DNA of 36,655 bases from Gammaproteobacteria bacterium (GTDB lineage Bacteria; Pseudomonadota; Gammaproteobacteria; Steroidobacterales; Steroidobacteraceae). Where the stretch lies: positions 1 through 36,655 of the forward strand of contig JANXYK010000073.1 of assembly GCA_025350055.1 (NCBI GenBank). Reading direction: 5' to 3'. Both the position numbers and the translations under genes were made by a program. Below, piece after piece: positions 14,593 to 22,484 of this stretch (its first letter is position 1; the number at the start of each line of letters is the position of its first letter). The notes under the pieces are model-generated. The model was given only the letters and a program-made list of their open reading frames with translations. It was not told the DNA's origin and made no database searches.

Positions 14593-15516
14593 TTGTCACT
14601 GTCCAGCGAATATCAACGCCGCAGCGCCTTTGCGCTTGCACTCCTGACCGCGATTCTGTGGGGCGTGTTGCCCCTGGCGCTGCGCGTGCTGCTGCCCGCG
14701 ATGGACACCTGCACGATCACCTGGTATCGCTTCGGCTCGGCCGCGATCGTGGTGGGCCTGTTCCTCGCCAGCCGTTCGGCGATTCCCAATCCTTTGCGCC
14801 TGCATGGCAAGCTGCGAATACTGCTGCTCATCGCGGTGGTTGGCCTCACGATCAACTACACCATGTTCGTGCTGGGCGTGCAGCTCACCACGCCCGCGAT
14901 CGCGCAGACCGTCACGCAGCTCTCGAGTATCTTCCTGCTGTTCGGCGGGCTGGTGATTTTTCGCGAGCGCTTCGTGCGGCTGCAATGGGTAGGCCTGGCA
15001 CTGTTGCTGGCCGGGCTGCTGCTGTTTTTCAATCATCGTCTGCCCGAGATCTTCAACCGCGACTCGCACCTCGGCCTCGGCGTATTGCTGCTGTTGTTCG
15101 GCTCGCTCGCCTGGGCCAGCTACGGCTTGTCGCAGAAGCGGCTGCTGCGCGACTACAGCTCGGCGCAGATCCTGTGGCTGCTATACATGGGCGGCTTCGT
15201 GCTGCTGCTGCCCATGGTGCACCCGGCGAGCCCGCTGCACCTGGATCGCGCGCAGACCTGGGCGCTGGTCTTCTGCTGCTTCAATACGCTGGTGGCCTAC
15301 GGCGCCTATGCGCGGGCGATGGCGCTGGGCGAAGTCACGCGCGTCAGCGCCACAGTGACCACCTCGCCCTTGTTTGCACTGCTCGGCAGCGCGCTCGCCG
15401 CGGTCTGGGTGCCGGGTTTCGCAGCCCCTGATTCCCCCAACCTGCTCAGCATCCTGGGCGCCTGTGGCGTGGTCGCGGGCTCGGCGCTGTGCGCACTGGC
15501 CAGTGCCAGATCCTGA
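14593..15516 (+). CDS. EamA/DMT family transporter
   Basis: The 307-residue protein consists of ten predicted transmembrane helices arranged as two EamA repeats, beginning at about residues 12-140 and 158-305. Examples are ALALLTAILWGVLPLALRVL, TVTQLSSIFLLFGGLVIFRE and the mirrored VTTSPLFALLGSALAAVWVP. Drug/metabolite transporters of this type export amino acids or metabolites through the inner membrane; the substrate is not predictable. The only in-frame start before the first helix is a TTG at 14593, with AGGGG unusually close; a CTG at 14599 would give better spacing. Translation initiation may therefore be weak. Confidence 0.85.
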   Translation: MSLSSEYQRRSAFALALLTAILWGVLPLALRVLLPAMDTCTITWYRFGSAAIVVGLFLASRSAIPNPLRLHGKLRILLLIAVVGLTINYTMFVLGVQLTTPAIAQTVTQLSSIFLLFGGLVIFRERFVRLQWVGLALLLAGLLLFFNHRLPEIFNRDSHLGLGVLLLLFGSLAWASYGLSQKRLLRDYSSAQILWLLYMGGFVLLLPMVHPASPLHLDRAQTWALVFCCFNTLVAYGAYARAMALGEVTRVSATVTTSPLFALLGSALAAVWVPGFAAPDSPNLLSILGACGVVAGSALCALASARS

Positions 15517-15587
15517 GGGCAGCACTTAAACCCGGCGCCATCGGGCTGCGTCCAAGTCCACAATAGAGCCTTGTAGCGAGCACCCTT

Positions 15588-16187
15588 GTGGCTGACGCCC
15601 AGCTTCTGCAATTCAGGATGCGCCCGACACCGGCAGCGCAGCCCGGTGCCAACCCGGTTGCACCCGGGGCCGCAGAGCCCGGCGCCCTGGAGTTCGAGGC
15701 CTTCTACCGCCTGCATGTGGCGCGCGTCTACGCGCTGTGCCTGCGCATGATCGGGCAGCCGGCGCTGGCCGAAGACTGCACCCAGGAATGCTTCATCTCC
15801 GCCTGGAAGGCGCTGGGCGGCTTTCGGGGCCAGAGCAGCCATTCCACCTGGTTGCACCGCATCGCCGTGAACGCGGTGCTGGGGCAGCGCCGGCGTGGCC
15901 AATCCGATCTCGCACGCGCAGCGCTGCCGCTCGATGAGCTGGCCTTTGCGGTCAGCGACGGTTCGCTGCAGGCGAGCTCACAAGCCCACACGCAGGATCT
16001 CGAATCCGCCCTGGCACGACTCCCTCGCGGCGCGCGCGATGTCGTGGTGCTGGTCGGCCTCTACGGCCACAGCCACGAGGAGGCGGCGCAATTGCTCGGC
16101 ATTGCCGAGGGCACGAGCAAGGCGCAGCTGCATCGCGGCCGGCGGCTGCTCGCGCAGCACCTGGGTCTTTCGCAGGAGCAGGCATGA
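15588..16187 (+). CDS. ECF-subfamily RNA polymerase sigma factor (module 1)
   Basis: The 199-residue protein has sigma region 2 at about 37-100 (FYRLHVARVYALCLRMIG, then AEDCTQECFISAWKALGGF and STWLHRIAVNAVL) and region 4 at about 140-193 (ALARLPRGARDVVVLVGLYG, SHEEAAQLLGIAEGTSKAQL). It lacks regions 1 and 3, as expected for ECF factors. The first 30 residues are a Pro/Ala/Gly-rich extension. The start is GTG at 15588; an ATG at 15618 is possible. It overlaps the next gene by ATGA, a layout typical of sigma/anti-sigma pairs. Its target promoters are unknown, but such factors often control their own operon. Confidence 0.9.
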   Translation: MADAQLLQFRMRPTPAAQPGANPVAPGAAEPGALEFEAFYRLHVARVYALCLRMIGQPALAEDCTQECFISAWKALGGFRGQSSHSTWLHRIAVNAVLGQRRRGQSDLARAALPLDELAFAVSDGSLQASSQAHTQDLESALARLPRGARDVVVLVGLYGHSHEEAAQLLGIAEGTSKAQLHRGRRLLAQHLGLSQEQA

Positions 16188-16726
16188 ACAGTCCACGGCA
16201 TGACTCCCTCAATGCGGCACTGGCCAGCCTGCCACTGGAATTTGCGCCGGCGCGCGATCTTTGGCCCGGCATCCAGCAGGCCACGCGCGGCCGGATGCGC
16301 CATCGCTGGCCCGTGGCCATGGCGGCGAGCGTGTCGCTGTTCACGCTGGTTGGCACGCTCTCGTGGTCGGTGTGGCACCACACCGATGGCGAGCCCATGG
16401 CGGCGCAGCCTGTCATCGTGGGCTCGGGCCCGCAGCGACTGGTGAGCTATGAACTGCCGCAGGACTCCGCCTACCAGGCGGCCCGCGGCGCGCTCGAGCG
16501 CACCTTCGAGGAACGCCTGAAGCTGCTGGCCCCCGCCACGCGCGAGCGCGTGCAGCAGGACCTGGCCATCATCAGGAAGGCGAATGCCGATATCCAGGGC
16601 GCGCTGCGCGCCGACCCGGCCAGTCCACTGCTGCTGCAGCTGATGCGCAGCACCTGTCAACAGGAAATCAACCTCTACACCACCGTCACCCATACCACCG
16701 ACACCCTGCTCACGAGGAGAACCTGA
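16184..16726 (+). CDS. Putative membrane anti-sigma factor (module 1)
   Basis: The 180-residue protein has a short cytoplasmic N-terminus (MNSPRHDSLNAALASLPLEF), one transmembrane helix at about 43-63 (WPVAMAASVSLFTLVGTLSW), and a periplasmic helical domain ending in ANADIQGALRADPASPLLLQ, a pattern seen in proteins coupled to ECF sigma genes. No zinc-binding HxxxCxxC is present, so it is not a ZAS-type anti-sigma factor. Its position, ATGA-coupled to the sigma gene, is the main reason for the call. It is followed two bases later by the DUF4097 gene. Confidence 0.65.
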   Translation: MNSPRHDSLNAALASLPLEFAPARDLWPGIQQATRGRMRHRWPVAMAASVSLFTLVGTLSWSVWHHTDGEPMAAQPVIVGSGPQRLVSYELPQDSAYQAARGALERTFEERLKLLAPATRERVQQDLAIIRKANADIQGALRADPASPLLLQLMRSTCQQEINLYTTVTHTTDTLLTRRT

Positions 16727-16728
16727 TC

Positions 16729-17643
16729 ATGAAAGCGCAGATGAACACGCGTCGCGGCACGCGCACTGTCCTGTTGACCGCATTGCTGTGCACGGCCGCA
16801 CTGCCGGCGCTCGCCGCGCTGCGCACGGTCAATGAACACAAGGCCGTTGATGCCAATGGCACGGTCGAGATCATCAATGTGGCCGGCACTGTCGACGTGT
16901 CGCCCTGGGATCAGGCCGAAGTCGCGGTCACCGGCGGCATCGGCGCTCGCGTCGAGCGCGTCGAGGTCACGGGCACTGGTACCCATGTGACGGTGCGCGT
17001 GGTGGTGCCCAACGGCAACTCCTACCACGATGAAGGCGAAGCGCGGCTTAAGATCCAGGTGCCGCGTCACTGCGCGCTAGAAGTCTCGCTGGTGAGCGCT
17101 GACCTGCACGTCACTGGCATCGACGGCGATGCCGAGCTGCAAACGGTGAGCGGCGATATCACCGGCGACACGAGCGGTTCACTGCAGGTCAACACCGTGA
17201 GCGGCGACGTGCGGCTCGAGGCGCGCAACGCGAAGTCGATGCGCGTCAAGACGATCAGCGGCGATGCCACGCTCAACGGCGGCAGTGGCGAGGTGAATGT
17301 CGAATCGGTCAGCGGCGACGCCAACCTCAAGCTCGGCACGCTTAGGCACGCGCACTTTGAGAGCGTCTCGGGGGACCTGCATATCGCCGGCACACTCGAA
17401 GCCGGCGGTCAGCTCGATGCCTCCTCGGTGAGCGGCCATGTGCACCTGAGTTTCGGCGCCGCACCCGATGCGGATATCGACCTGCAGACCTTGAGCGGCG
17501 ACATCAGCAACTGCTTCGGGCCCAAGCCGATCGAACAGCAGTACGGGCCCGGCAGCCGGCTGAATTTCCGCAGCGGCCAGGGCGGCGGCAGGGTGCATGC
17601 CGACACCAAGAGTGGCGATCTGTCGTTGTGCGCGGGTAAGTAA
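16729..17643 (+). CDS. Secreted DUF4097 beta-repeat protein (module 1)
   Basis: The 304-residue protein has a cleavable signal peptide (LLTALLCTAALPALA, mature from about residue 30) and then a chain of short beta-strand repeats marked by TVSGD/SVSGD at roughly every 20-25 residues (LQTVSGDITGD, VNTVSGDVRLE, VKTISGDATLN, VESVSGDANLK, FESVSGDLHIA, LQTLSGDISNC). This is the pattern of DUF4097, predicted to fold as a right-handed beta-solenoid. The function is not established, though the family is often found with ECF sigma/anti-sigma pairs, as here. AGGAG precedes the ATG and only two bases separate it from the anti-sigma gene. It ends near a strong hairpin at 17697-17730. Confidence 0.85.
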   Translation: MKAQMNTRRGTRTVLLTALLCTAALPALAALRTVNEHKAVDANGTVEIINVAGTVDVSPWDQAEVAVTGGIGARVERVEVTGTGTHVTVRVVVPNGNSYHDEGEARLKIQVPRHCALEVSLVSADLHVTGIDGDAELQTVSGDITGDTSGSLQVNTVSGDVRLEARNAKSMRVKTISGDATLNGGSGEVNVESVSGDANLKLGTLRHAHFESVSGDLHIAGTLEAGGQLDASSVSGHVHLSFGAAPDADIDLQTLSGDISNCFGPKPIEQQYGPGSRLNFRSGQGGGRVHADTKSGDLSLCAGK

Positions 17644-17696
17644 CGAGGCGCTGGCAAGCATCAGGCGTCGGCCAGCGACGCCGGCGCAGCCTTAAG

Positions 17697-17730
17697 CAGA
17701 GGCCCGCAAGCGCAAGCCTGCGGGCCTCTG
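17697..17730. terminator. Perfect 12-bp hairpin between convergent genes
   Basis: CAGAGGCCCGCA (17697-17708) and TGCGGGCCTCTG (17719-17730) pair perfectly around a 10-base loop. It lies between the convergent DUF4097 and psiF genes and could stop transcription from both sides, although neither strand has a long U-run. Confidence 0.65.
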
Positions 17731-17755
17731 GCTATTCAGGCATCGACTAAAGCTA

Positions 17756-18067
17756 TCAGGCTCCTGCCGACAGGCAGGTCTTCATGTAGCTCTTGCGGTC
17801 TGCGCCCTTGAGCGCCTTAGTCTTGGCATCGCTCGAGCAGGTCTCCATCTTCTCCTGTTGCGGCGTCATCGTCTTGGCGGGAGCCGCAGCGGCGCCACCA
17901 GCCGACAGGCAGGTCTTCATGAAGCCCTTGCGCGCATCGCCCTTGAGCGCCTGCTCCTTGGCCTGCGCCGAGCAGTTCTTCATCTTGTCGTTTTGGGAAT
18001 TGGCGGCGTTGGCACCGAGCGCCGCGGCACACAGCAGGATCGCGAGTATCGATTGACGTGTGGTCAT
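17756..18067 (-). CDS. psiF: PsiF-repeat periplasmic protein
   Basis: The 103-residue protein has a signal peptide (residues 1-21, LAILLCAAALGANA) followed by two PsiF repeats: MKNCSAQAKEQALKGDARKG with FMKTCLSAG, and METCSSDAKTKALKGADRKS with YMKTCLSAG. Each repeat has two cysteines, presumably disulfide-bonded in the periplasm. In E. coli psiF is phosphate-starvation inducible, but its activity is unknown. AAGGGGG lies close upstream of the ATG. The two repeats are also similar at the DNA level (GACAGGCAGGTCTTCATG occurs twice), which points to internal duplication. I saw no clear Pho box. Confidence 0.88.
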   Translation of the reverse strand: MTTRQSILAILLCAAALGANAANSQNDKMKNCSAQAKEQALKGDARKGFMKTCLSAGGAAAAPAKTMTPQQEKMETCSSDAKTKALKGADRKSYMKTCLSAGA

Positions 18068-18174
18068 GTAGCCCCCTTAAGGCTCAGGAAACGAACGATG
18101 GCATTGTGGGCGTCACGCGCAGGAAGTCGCCTTAATTTTCAGTAATTCCCGCGTATGCACAGGATCTGGCCCGC

Positions 18175-19101
18175 TCAACTGCGCGGCAGCTGCGCGGCGC
18201 GCGGCACCACCACCTGCGCGAGCTGCTCGAAATTGCGCTCCTGCGTGAGATCCATGCCCGCCAGGATCACACCATCGGCGCCAGCCGCGGCCACCTTCGC
18301 CATGTCGGCCAGCAGGGCTTCAGGATCTTCGCGATGCATCATGATCACGGTCTTGTCGATCGCGCTGTAGTCGCGACCCAGACGCTCGCAGTGGTCTTTC
18401 AGCACCGCGAGCTTGGCGCGCAGCGTGTCCGCGTCACCGAAGATATTGCAGGCCTGCGCGTACTGCGCAACCATGCGCAGCGTTTTCTTCTCACCGCTCC
18501 CGCCGATCATGATCGGTGGCCGCGGCCTCGACAGTGGCTGCGGCACGCACAGCGTTTCCTGCAGTTGATAGTGGCGCCCGTGGTACGGGCCATTCTCCGG
18601 CGACCACATCTGCAGCGCGATCTCGAGTGTTTCCTCGAGTCGCTCGAAGCGCTCGCGCAGCGGCGGAAACGCCACGCCCAGAGCCAGATGCTCGCGCTCG
18701 TACCAGGCTGCGCCGAGCCCCAGCCATGCGCGCCCACCCGAAAGCACATCGAGGGTGGTCACGGTTTTCACCAGCACGCCGGGATGGCGATACATCACGC
18801 CCGTGACCAGCGTGCCCAGCCGCACACGCTGCGTGTGTGCAGCAAGGAACGCGAGCACGCTGTAGCCTTCGTGCATGTCGGTTTCGGGCGGCGCGAAATT
18901 CGGTATCTGGAAAAAATGATCCATCACCCAGATCGATGACAGACCCGCTGCTTCGCCGCGCGCCGCGGCTTTGCCCAGCAGCGCGCTAAGCGCCGGTGGC
19001 CCACCCGGATATTCAAATTTGGCGATGGTTATCGAGACATGCATCGGCGGGTGATTATGCGCTTCGCCGCAGTTCGCACGCGGCTGGGTAGAGTTTGACA
19101 T
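18175..19101 (-). CDS. LLM-class flavin-dependent oxidoreductase, F420 type
   Basis: This 308-residue protein has the luciferase-like TIM-barrel pattern: LSSIWVMDHFFQIPNF, LAFLAAHTQRVRLGTLVTGV, RHPGVLVKTVTTLDVLSGGR, LGLGAAWYEREHLALGV and PPIMIGGSGEKKTLRMVAQY. This set is typical of the F420-dependent LLM group, but FMN use cannot be excluded, and no F420 synthesis gene lies in the window. The substrate is unknown. The ATG at 19101 was chosen because AGGA lies 8 bases upstream; the internal ATG at 19044, where homology seems to begin, has no visible ribosome binding site. It is divergent from the fused cytochrome-porin gene and shares its palindrome-rich upstream region. Confidence 0.82.
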   Translation of the reverse strand: MSNSTQPRANCGEAHNHPPMHVSITIAKFEYPGGPPALSALLGKAAARGEAAGLSSIWVMDHFFQIPNFAPPETDMHEGYSVLAFLAAHTQRVRLGTLVTGVMYRHPGVLVKTVTTLDVLSGGRAWLGLGAAWYEREHLALGVAFPPLRERFERLEETLEIALQMWSPENGPYHGRHYQLQETLCVPQPLSRPRPPIMIGGSGEKKTLRMVAQYAQACNIFGDADTLRAKLAVLKDHCERLGRDYSAIDKTVIMMHREDPEALLADMAKVAAAGADGVILAGMDLTQERNFEQLAQVVVPRAAQLPRS

Positions 19102-19175
19102 AACATCGGTCCTGGAGCGATTTCGGCCCGATTGAACCGTGCCCTACCGGTCAGGTACTCACCTCACCAGAGATT

Positions 19176-19220
19176 GTTTGCATTACAAACTAATGCTTGC
19201 ACTGCGCTAAATTTGCAGTG
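19176..19220. promoter_or_regulatory. Cluster of inverted repeats between LLM and Cyc2-like genes
   Basis: Three short perfect inverted repeats sit close together: GTTTG-CATTA-CAAAC (19176-19190), GCATTA-CAAAC-TAATGC (19180-19196, overlapping the first) and CACTGC-N9-GCAGTG (19200-19220). They lie about 75-120 bases upstream of either divergent start, a suitable place for a shared operator. No regulator is identified. A further repeat CCTTA/TAAGG lies at 19283-19301. Confidence 0.35.
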
Positions 19221-19317
19221 TTTCCCACACTCTTCTACCCACTATCCCCCGCTTACAGCAGCCCGCCACCTTGTTATTTTGACCTTAGGGATTTCTTAAG
19301 GTGCATGAGGGTTGGCC

Positions 19318-20682
19318 ATGTCTAGGTCCATCGGTTTTCGGGGCGTCCTGGCGCGTGCGCACTGGTTCGCGTTGCTGGCTGCAGCAGCCTTGCTGTCGTC
19401 GGCTCCCGCCCGTGCCGTGCCCAGCTTTGCCCAGCAGACCGGGATGCCCTGCCAGCAGTGCCACACCACGGCCTACGGGCCGGCACTCACCGACTATGGT
19501 CGGCAGTTCAAACTCAACGGCTACGTGTTCGGCGACAACAAGCCGCTGATGCCGCTCGCGCTGATGGTTCAGGGCGGTTACACCCGCACCAGTGCCGACC
19601 AACCCGCACCGCCGTCACCGCAGTACGGCCTCAACGGGCAGACTTCGCTTGACCAGGTGAGCCTGTTCGTCGCCACGCGCCTGAGCTCGCACCTCGGCCT
19701 CTTTTCACAGGTCACCTATGACGGCAACGCTCATGTCACACACTGGGACAACACGGACTTGCGCTACGCGCGCAGCTTCAACGTGGGCCAGACCGCGCTG
19801 GTCACCGGCATAAGCGTCAACAACAACCCGACGGTCCAGGATCTGTGGAACTCGACTCCCGCCTGGGGATTTCCCTACATCGGCTCGGCGCTGGCACCCA
19901 CGCCCAGTGCCGGACCCTACATCGGCGGCCTGGGTGCTGCGGTGCTGGGAGCGACCGGCTACGTGATGGTGAACAACCGCTACTACCTGGAGCTGGGCGG
20001 TTACCGCGGCGTGTCCAATCATTGGCTCGATAAACTGGGGGTCGGCGCCGACTCCAGCCCTCACTTGAGCGGCCTTGCGCCGTACTGGCGGGCAACCGCC
20101 CAGTTCATCAACGGCCCGCATTCCTATTCATTCGGCACGTTCGGGCTCGACGCGCGGGTGCAGCCGGATCCGACTGCGCCGGAAAAGGATCACTTCACGG
20201 ACTTCGGCTTTGATGCGACCTATCAGTACACCGGACCCACCAAGAGCATTGTCTCGGCCAACGCCTCGCTGATCCATGAGCGCCAGGACCTACAGGCCAC
20301 GCTTGCCGGCGGCGGCGCCGATCGCGCCAGTCAAAGTCTGGACTTCCAGAGCGTCGATCTGGCCTATTCCTACGATCGCACCTGGGTGGCCACGGTCAAT
20401 GAATTCACGACCAGTGGCAGCACCGACGCTACGCTCTACGCCCCCAGCCAGCTCAGCGGCTTCGCCAATGGTTCACCGGACAGCTCTGGCTACCGGCTGC
20501 AACTCGAGTACGTGCCCTTCGGCAAACTCGATTCGCCGGCGCGCCCGTGGCTGAACCTGCGGCTGGGCCTGCAGTACACCAACTACACCAAGTTCAATGG
20601 TGGTAGCAGCAACTACGACGGCGCCGACCGCTCGGCCAGCGACAACAACACCTTGTTCGCGTTTCTCTGGGTCATCATCTAA
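19318..20682 (+). CDS. Fused monoheme cytochrome c - outer-membrane porin (Cyc2-like)
   Basis: The 454-residue protein has a signal peptide (cleavage near APARA/VPSF, residue 33-34), then at once a heme c site CQQCH at residues 45-49 within VPSFAQQTGMPCQQCHT and YGRQFKLNGYVFGD. The remaining 370 residues are a chain of amphipathic, aromatic-flanked beta strands without further CxxCH, ending in FAFLWVII, as expected for an outer-membrane barrel. One heme at the mature N-terminus followed by a barrel is the plan of Cyc2, the iron oxidase of Acidithiobacillus and neutrophilic iron oxidisers; Cyc2 homologues also exist in organisms not known to oxidise iron. The ATG at 19318 has GAGGG 6 bases upstream. 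Azurin follows 16 bases later. Confidence 0.8.
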   Translation: MSRSIGFRGVLARAHWFALLAAAALLSSAPARAVPSFAQQTGMPCQQCHTTAYGPALTDYGRQFKLNGYVFGDNKPLMPLALMVQGGYTRTSADQPAPPSPQYGLNGQTSLDQVSLFVATRLSSHLGLFSQVTYDGNAHVTHWDNTDLRYARSFNVGQTALVTGISVNNNPTVQDLWNSTPAWGFPYIGSALAPTPSAGPYIGGLGAAVLGATGYVMVNNRYYLELGGYRGVSNHWLDKLGVGADSSPHLSGLAPYWRATAQFINGPHSYSFGTFGLDARVQPDPTAPEKDHFTDFGFDATYQYTGPTKSIVSANASLIHERQDLQATLAGGGADRASQSLDFQSVDLAYSYDRTWVATVNEFTTSGSTDATLYAPSQLSGFANGSPDSSGYRLQLEYVPFGKLDSPARPWLNLRLGLQYTNYTKFNGGSSNYDGADRSASDNNTLFAFLWVII

Positions 20683-20698
20683 TCACCGCAGGTAGGCT

Positions 20699-21211
20699 AT
20701 GAAAAACGTAAACCGCGCAACGAGAACCGCAGCCGCCGCGACAGTGCGTTGGCCGCTGGCCGTCGCTTTGCTCGCATTGACGGGCGCCGCGCAGGCGAGC
20801 AACTGCCACCTGAACATCGAAGCCAACGACCTGATGCAGTTCAATGCCCGGGCACTGCAGATCGATCCGGAGTGCAGTGAAATCCAGCTGACGCTCAAGC
20901 ACGTCGGCAAGCAGCCCGCGCATGTGCTCGGCCACGACTGGGTGCTGGCGCGCACCTCTGATGTAGCAGCCCTGGCCAATGCCGGCATTGCCGCCGGCCT
21001 CGACAAGGGCTACCTCCCGGCGGGCGACCACCGCATCATTGCGGCCACCAAGGTGGTCGGGGGCGGTGAGGAGACCACCATCAGCTTCAACGCCGCGGCG
21101 CTGGTGCCAGGCGTTGATTACAGCTATTTCTGCTCGTACCCGGGCCACTCGACCTTCATGCGCGGCCGCGTGATGCTGGCCGACAAGGCCAAGCTGGCGG
21201 TCAACCGCTAG
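20699..21211 (+). CDS. azu: Azurin, periplasmic type 1 copper protein
   Basis: Azurin carries single electrons in the periplasm. The 170-residue precursor has a signal peptide cleaved near AQAS (residues 31-34), after which CHLNIEANDLMQFN matches azurin's N-terminus. Copper ligands are all present: His79 in LGHDWV, Cys145 and His150 in FCSYPGHSTF, and axial Met154, with the Gly78 carbonyl. Cys36 and Cys59 should form the usual disulfide. The gene follows the Cyc2-like gene by 16 bases and is closed by a hairpin, so the two are very probably one transcript. This suggests azurin accepts electrons from, or gives them to, the outer-membrane cytochrome, as rusticyanin does with Cyc2 in Acidithiobacillus (inference). 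Confidence 0.95.
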   Translation: MKNVNRATRTAAAATVRWPLAVALLALTGAAQASNCHLNIEANDLMQFNARALQIDPECSEIQLTLKHVGKQPAHVLGHDWVLARTSDVAALANAGIAAGLDKGYLPAGDHRIIAATKVVGGGEETTISFNAAALVPGVDYSYFCSYPGHSTFMRGRVMLADKAKLAVNR

Positions 21212-21233
21212 TCGCCGCGCCCCGCCTTGCATC

Positions 21234-21265
21234 CAGGGCCCCGGAATTGGGTTTCCGGGGCCCTG
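21234..21265 (+). terminator. Perfect 13-bp hairpin after azurin
   Basis: CAGGGCCCCGGAA (21234-21246) and TTCCGGGGCCCTG (21253-21265) pair perfectly around TTGGGT, starting 22 bases after the azurin stop. There is no U-run, but the stem is very stable and probably ends the Cyc2-like/azurin transcript before the ECF gene. Confidence 0.65.
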
Positions 21266-21384
21266 CTGTCATAATTCCCTAAGATTTCCGCCAGGCCACG
21301 CTGATGGCTTAGGCTCTGCTGCGCCCGCACGGCTGCCGGCCCCGGGGCGTCATTTTTCTGCAACTTTTCCTGCAGGCGCGCGTT

Positions 21385-21999
21385 GTGCACTTAACAGATG
21401 ACACCGCAGTGCAAACCCCCACGCAGGACAGCCCCAGCCCGGCCGAATTCACCACTTTTATGCGCACCTACCAGAACATGGTCTATTCCACCGCTGCGCG
21501 CTTAACCTGCGATCCGGCGCAGGCGGAGGATATTTCGCAGGAAGTGTTCCTACGGGCGCATCGCGGCTTCGCTCAGTTGCGCGGCAATCCGCGCGCCGCA
21601 GGCTGGCTCAAGACCGTCGCCACCAATCTCACGCTCACGCACCTCACGCGCTATCGCAAGCGCTGGGTGTTCTTCTCGCAGATGCACAATGACGACGACG
21701 GTGCGGACGATGCGGTGCTCGATTTCCCGTCCGGTGAGTCCGTGGTCGCGGATGTCGAAGCCGACCAGCGCCAGGGGGTGATCGAGGAAGCCCTGCAGCG
21801 TCTGCCCGAACACCAGCGCGTGCCACTGGTGCTGTTTCATTTCGAAGAGCTGCCTTACGAAGAGATCGCCACGCGCCTGCGTGTCTCGCTGCCGAAGGTG
21901 AAGACCGACATCCATCGTGCCCGCGCTGCACTTGCGCGCGTACTCGCGCAGCGCGGCATCGATATCACCGAACTCGAATCTTCGAGGGAACCCTCATGA
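21385..21999 (+). CDS. ECF-subfamily RNA polymerase sigma factor (module 2)
   Basis: The 204-residue protein has region 2 at about 22-90 (FTTFMRTYQNMVYSTAARLT, then AEDISQEVFLRAHRGFAQLR and AAGWLKTVATNLTLTHLTRY) and region 4 at about 135-190 (ALQRLPEHQRVPLVLFHFEE, YEEIATRLRVSLPKVKTDIH). An acidic insertion between the regions (NDDDGADDAVLDFPSGE) is notable. The start is probably GTG at 21385; a second GTG at 21409 is possible. It overlaps the following gene by ATGA. It lies 173 bases after azurin behind a hairpin, so it is probably a separate unit. Confidence 0.9.
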   Translation: MHLTDDTAVQTPTQDSPSPAEFTTFMRTYQNMVYSTAARLTCDPAQAEDISQEVFLRAHRGFAQLRGNPRAAGWLKTVATNLTLTHLTRYRKRWVFFSQMHNDDDGADDAVLDFPSGESVVADVEADQRQGVIEEALQRLPEHQRVPLVLFHFEELPYEEIATRLRVSLPKVKTDIHRARAALARVLAQRGIDITELESSREPS

Positions 22000-22478
22000 A
22001 CACACCACAGAACGATGCCGAGCGCCTGGAGCGACAGGTACACGCCGCACTGCGAAGGCTCCCGCCGCTGAGTGCGCCCTCGACGCTCGAGTCGCGCGTG
22101 CTGCGCGAGCTGGTGCGACGCGAAGCGCGCCCCTGGTGGCGCCAGGGTTTTGGCCGCTGGCCGCTGGCGGCGCGGCTGCTGTTCGTGCCGCTGTCGGCGG
22201 GCTTCGTCAAGCTGGCCTTCCTCAGCGTGGGCACTTTCGGTTCGATCGTCGACACCGCACAGCGCACCACGGCGCTGGGGTCGGTCGAGAACCGGTGGCA
22301 GACGTTGAGCAACATGTTCCAGACCATGCGCACCGTCGGCTCCCTCATCATGCAGAACGTGCCCCAGGTCTGGGTCTATGGTCTGGTGGGCTTCGGCCTG
22401 CTGCTCTACGTCTCGTTGTTCGGCATCGGTGCCGCCGCCTTCCGCTCACTCGTTGTTACACCCAATACTGCCCGGTAG
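21996..22478 (+). CDS. Putative membrane anti-sigma partner (module 2)
   Basis: The 160-residue protein begins with a charged cytoplasmic segment (NDAERLERQVHAALRRLPPL, then TLESRVLRELVRREARPWWR), followed by a hydrophobic segment at about 58-82 (ARLLFVPLSAGFVKLAFLSV) and a clear C-terminal transmembrane helix (WVYGLVGFGLLLYVSLFGIG). No zinc motif is present. Coupling to the sigma gene by ATGA and the N-terminal pattern common in sigma-linked membrane proteins suggest an anti-sigma role, but no direct motif proves it. It is followed 6 bases later by the bactofilin-like/RDD gene. Confidence 0.6.
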   Translation: MNTPQNDAERLERQVHAALRRLPPLSAPSTLESRVLRELVRREARPWWRQGFGRWPLAARLLFVPLSAGFVKLAFLSVGTFGSIVDTAQRTTALGSVENRWQTLSNMFQTMRTVGSLIMQNVPQVWVYGLVGFGLLLYVSLFGIGAAAFRSLVVTPNTAR

Positions 22479-22484
22479 TGATTT

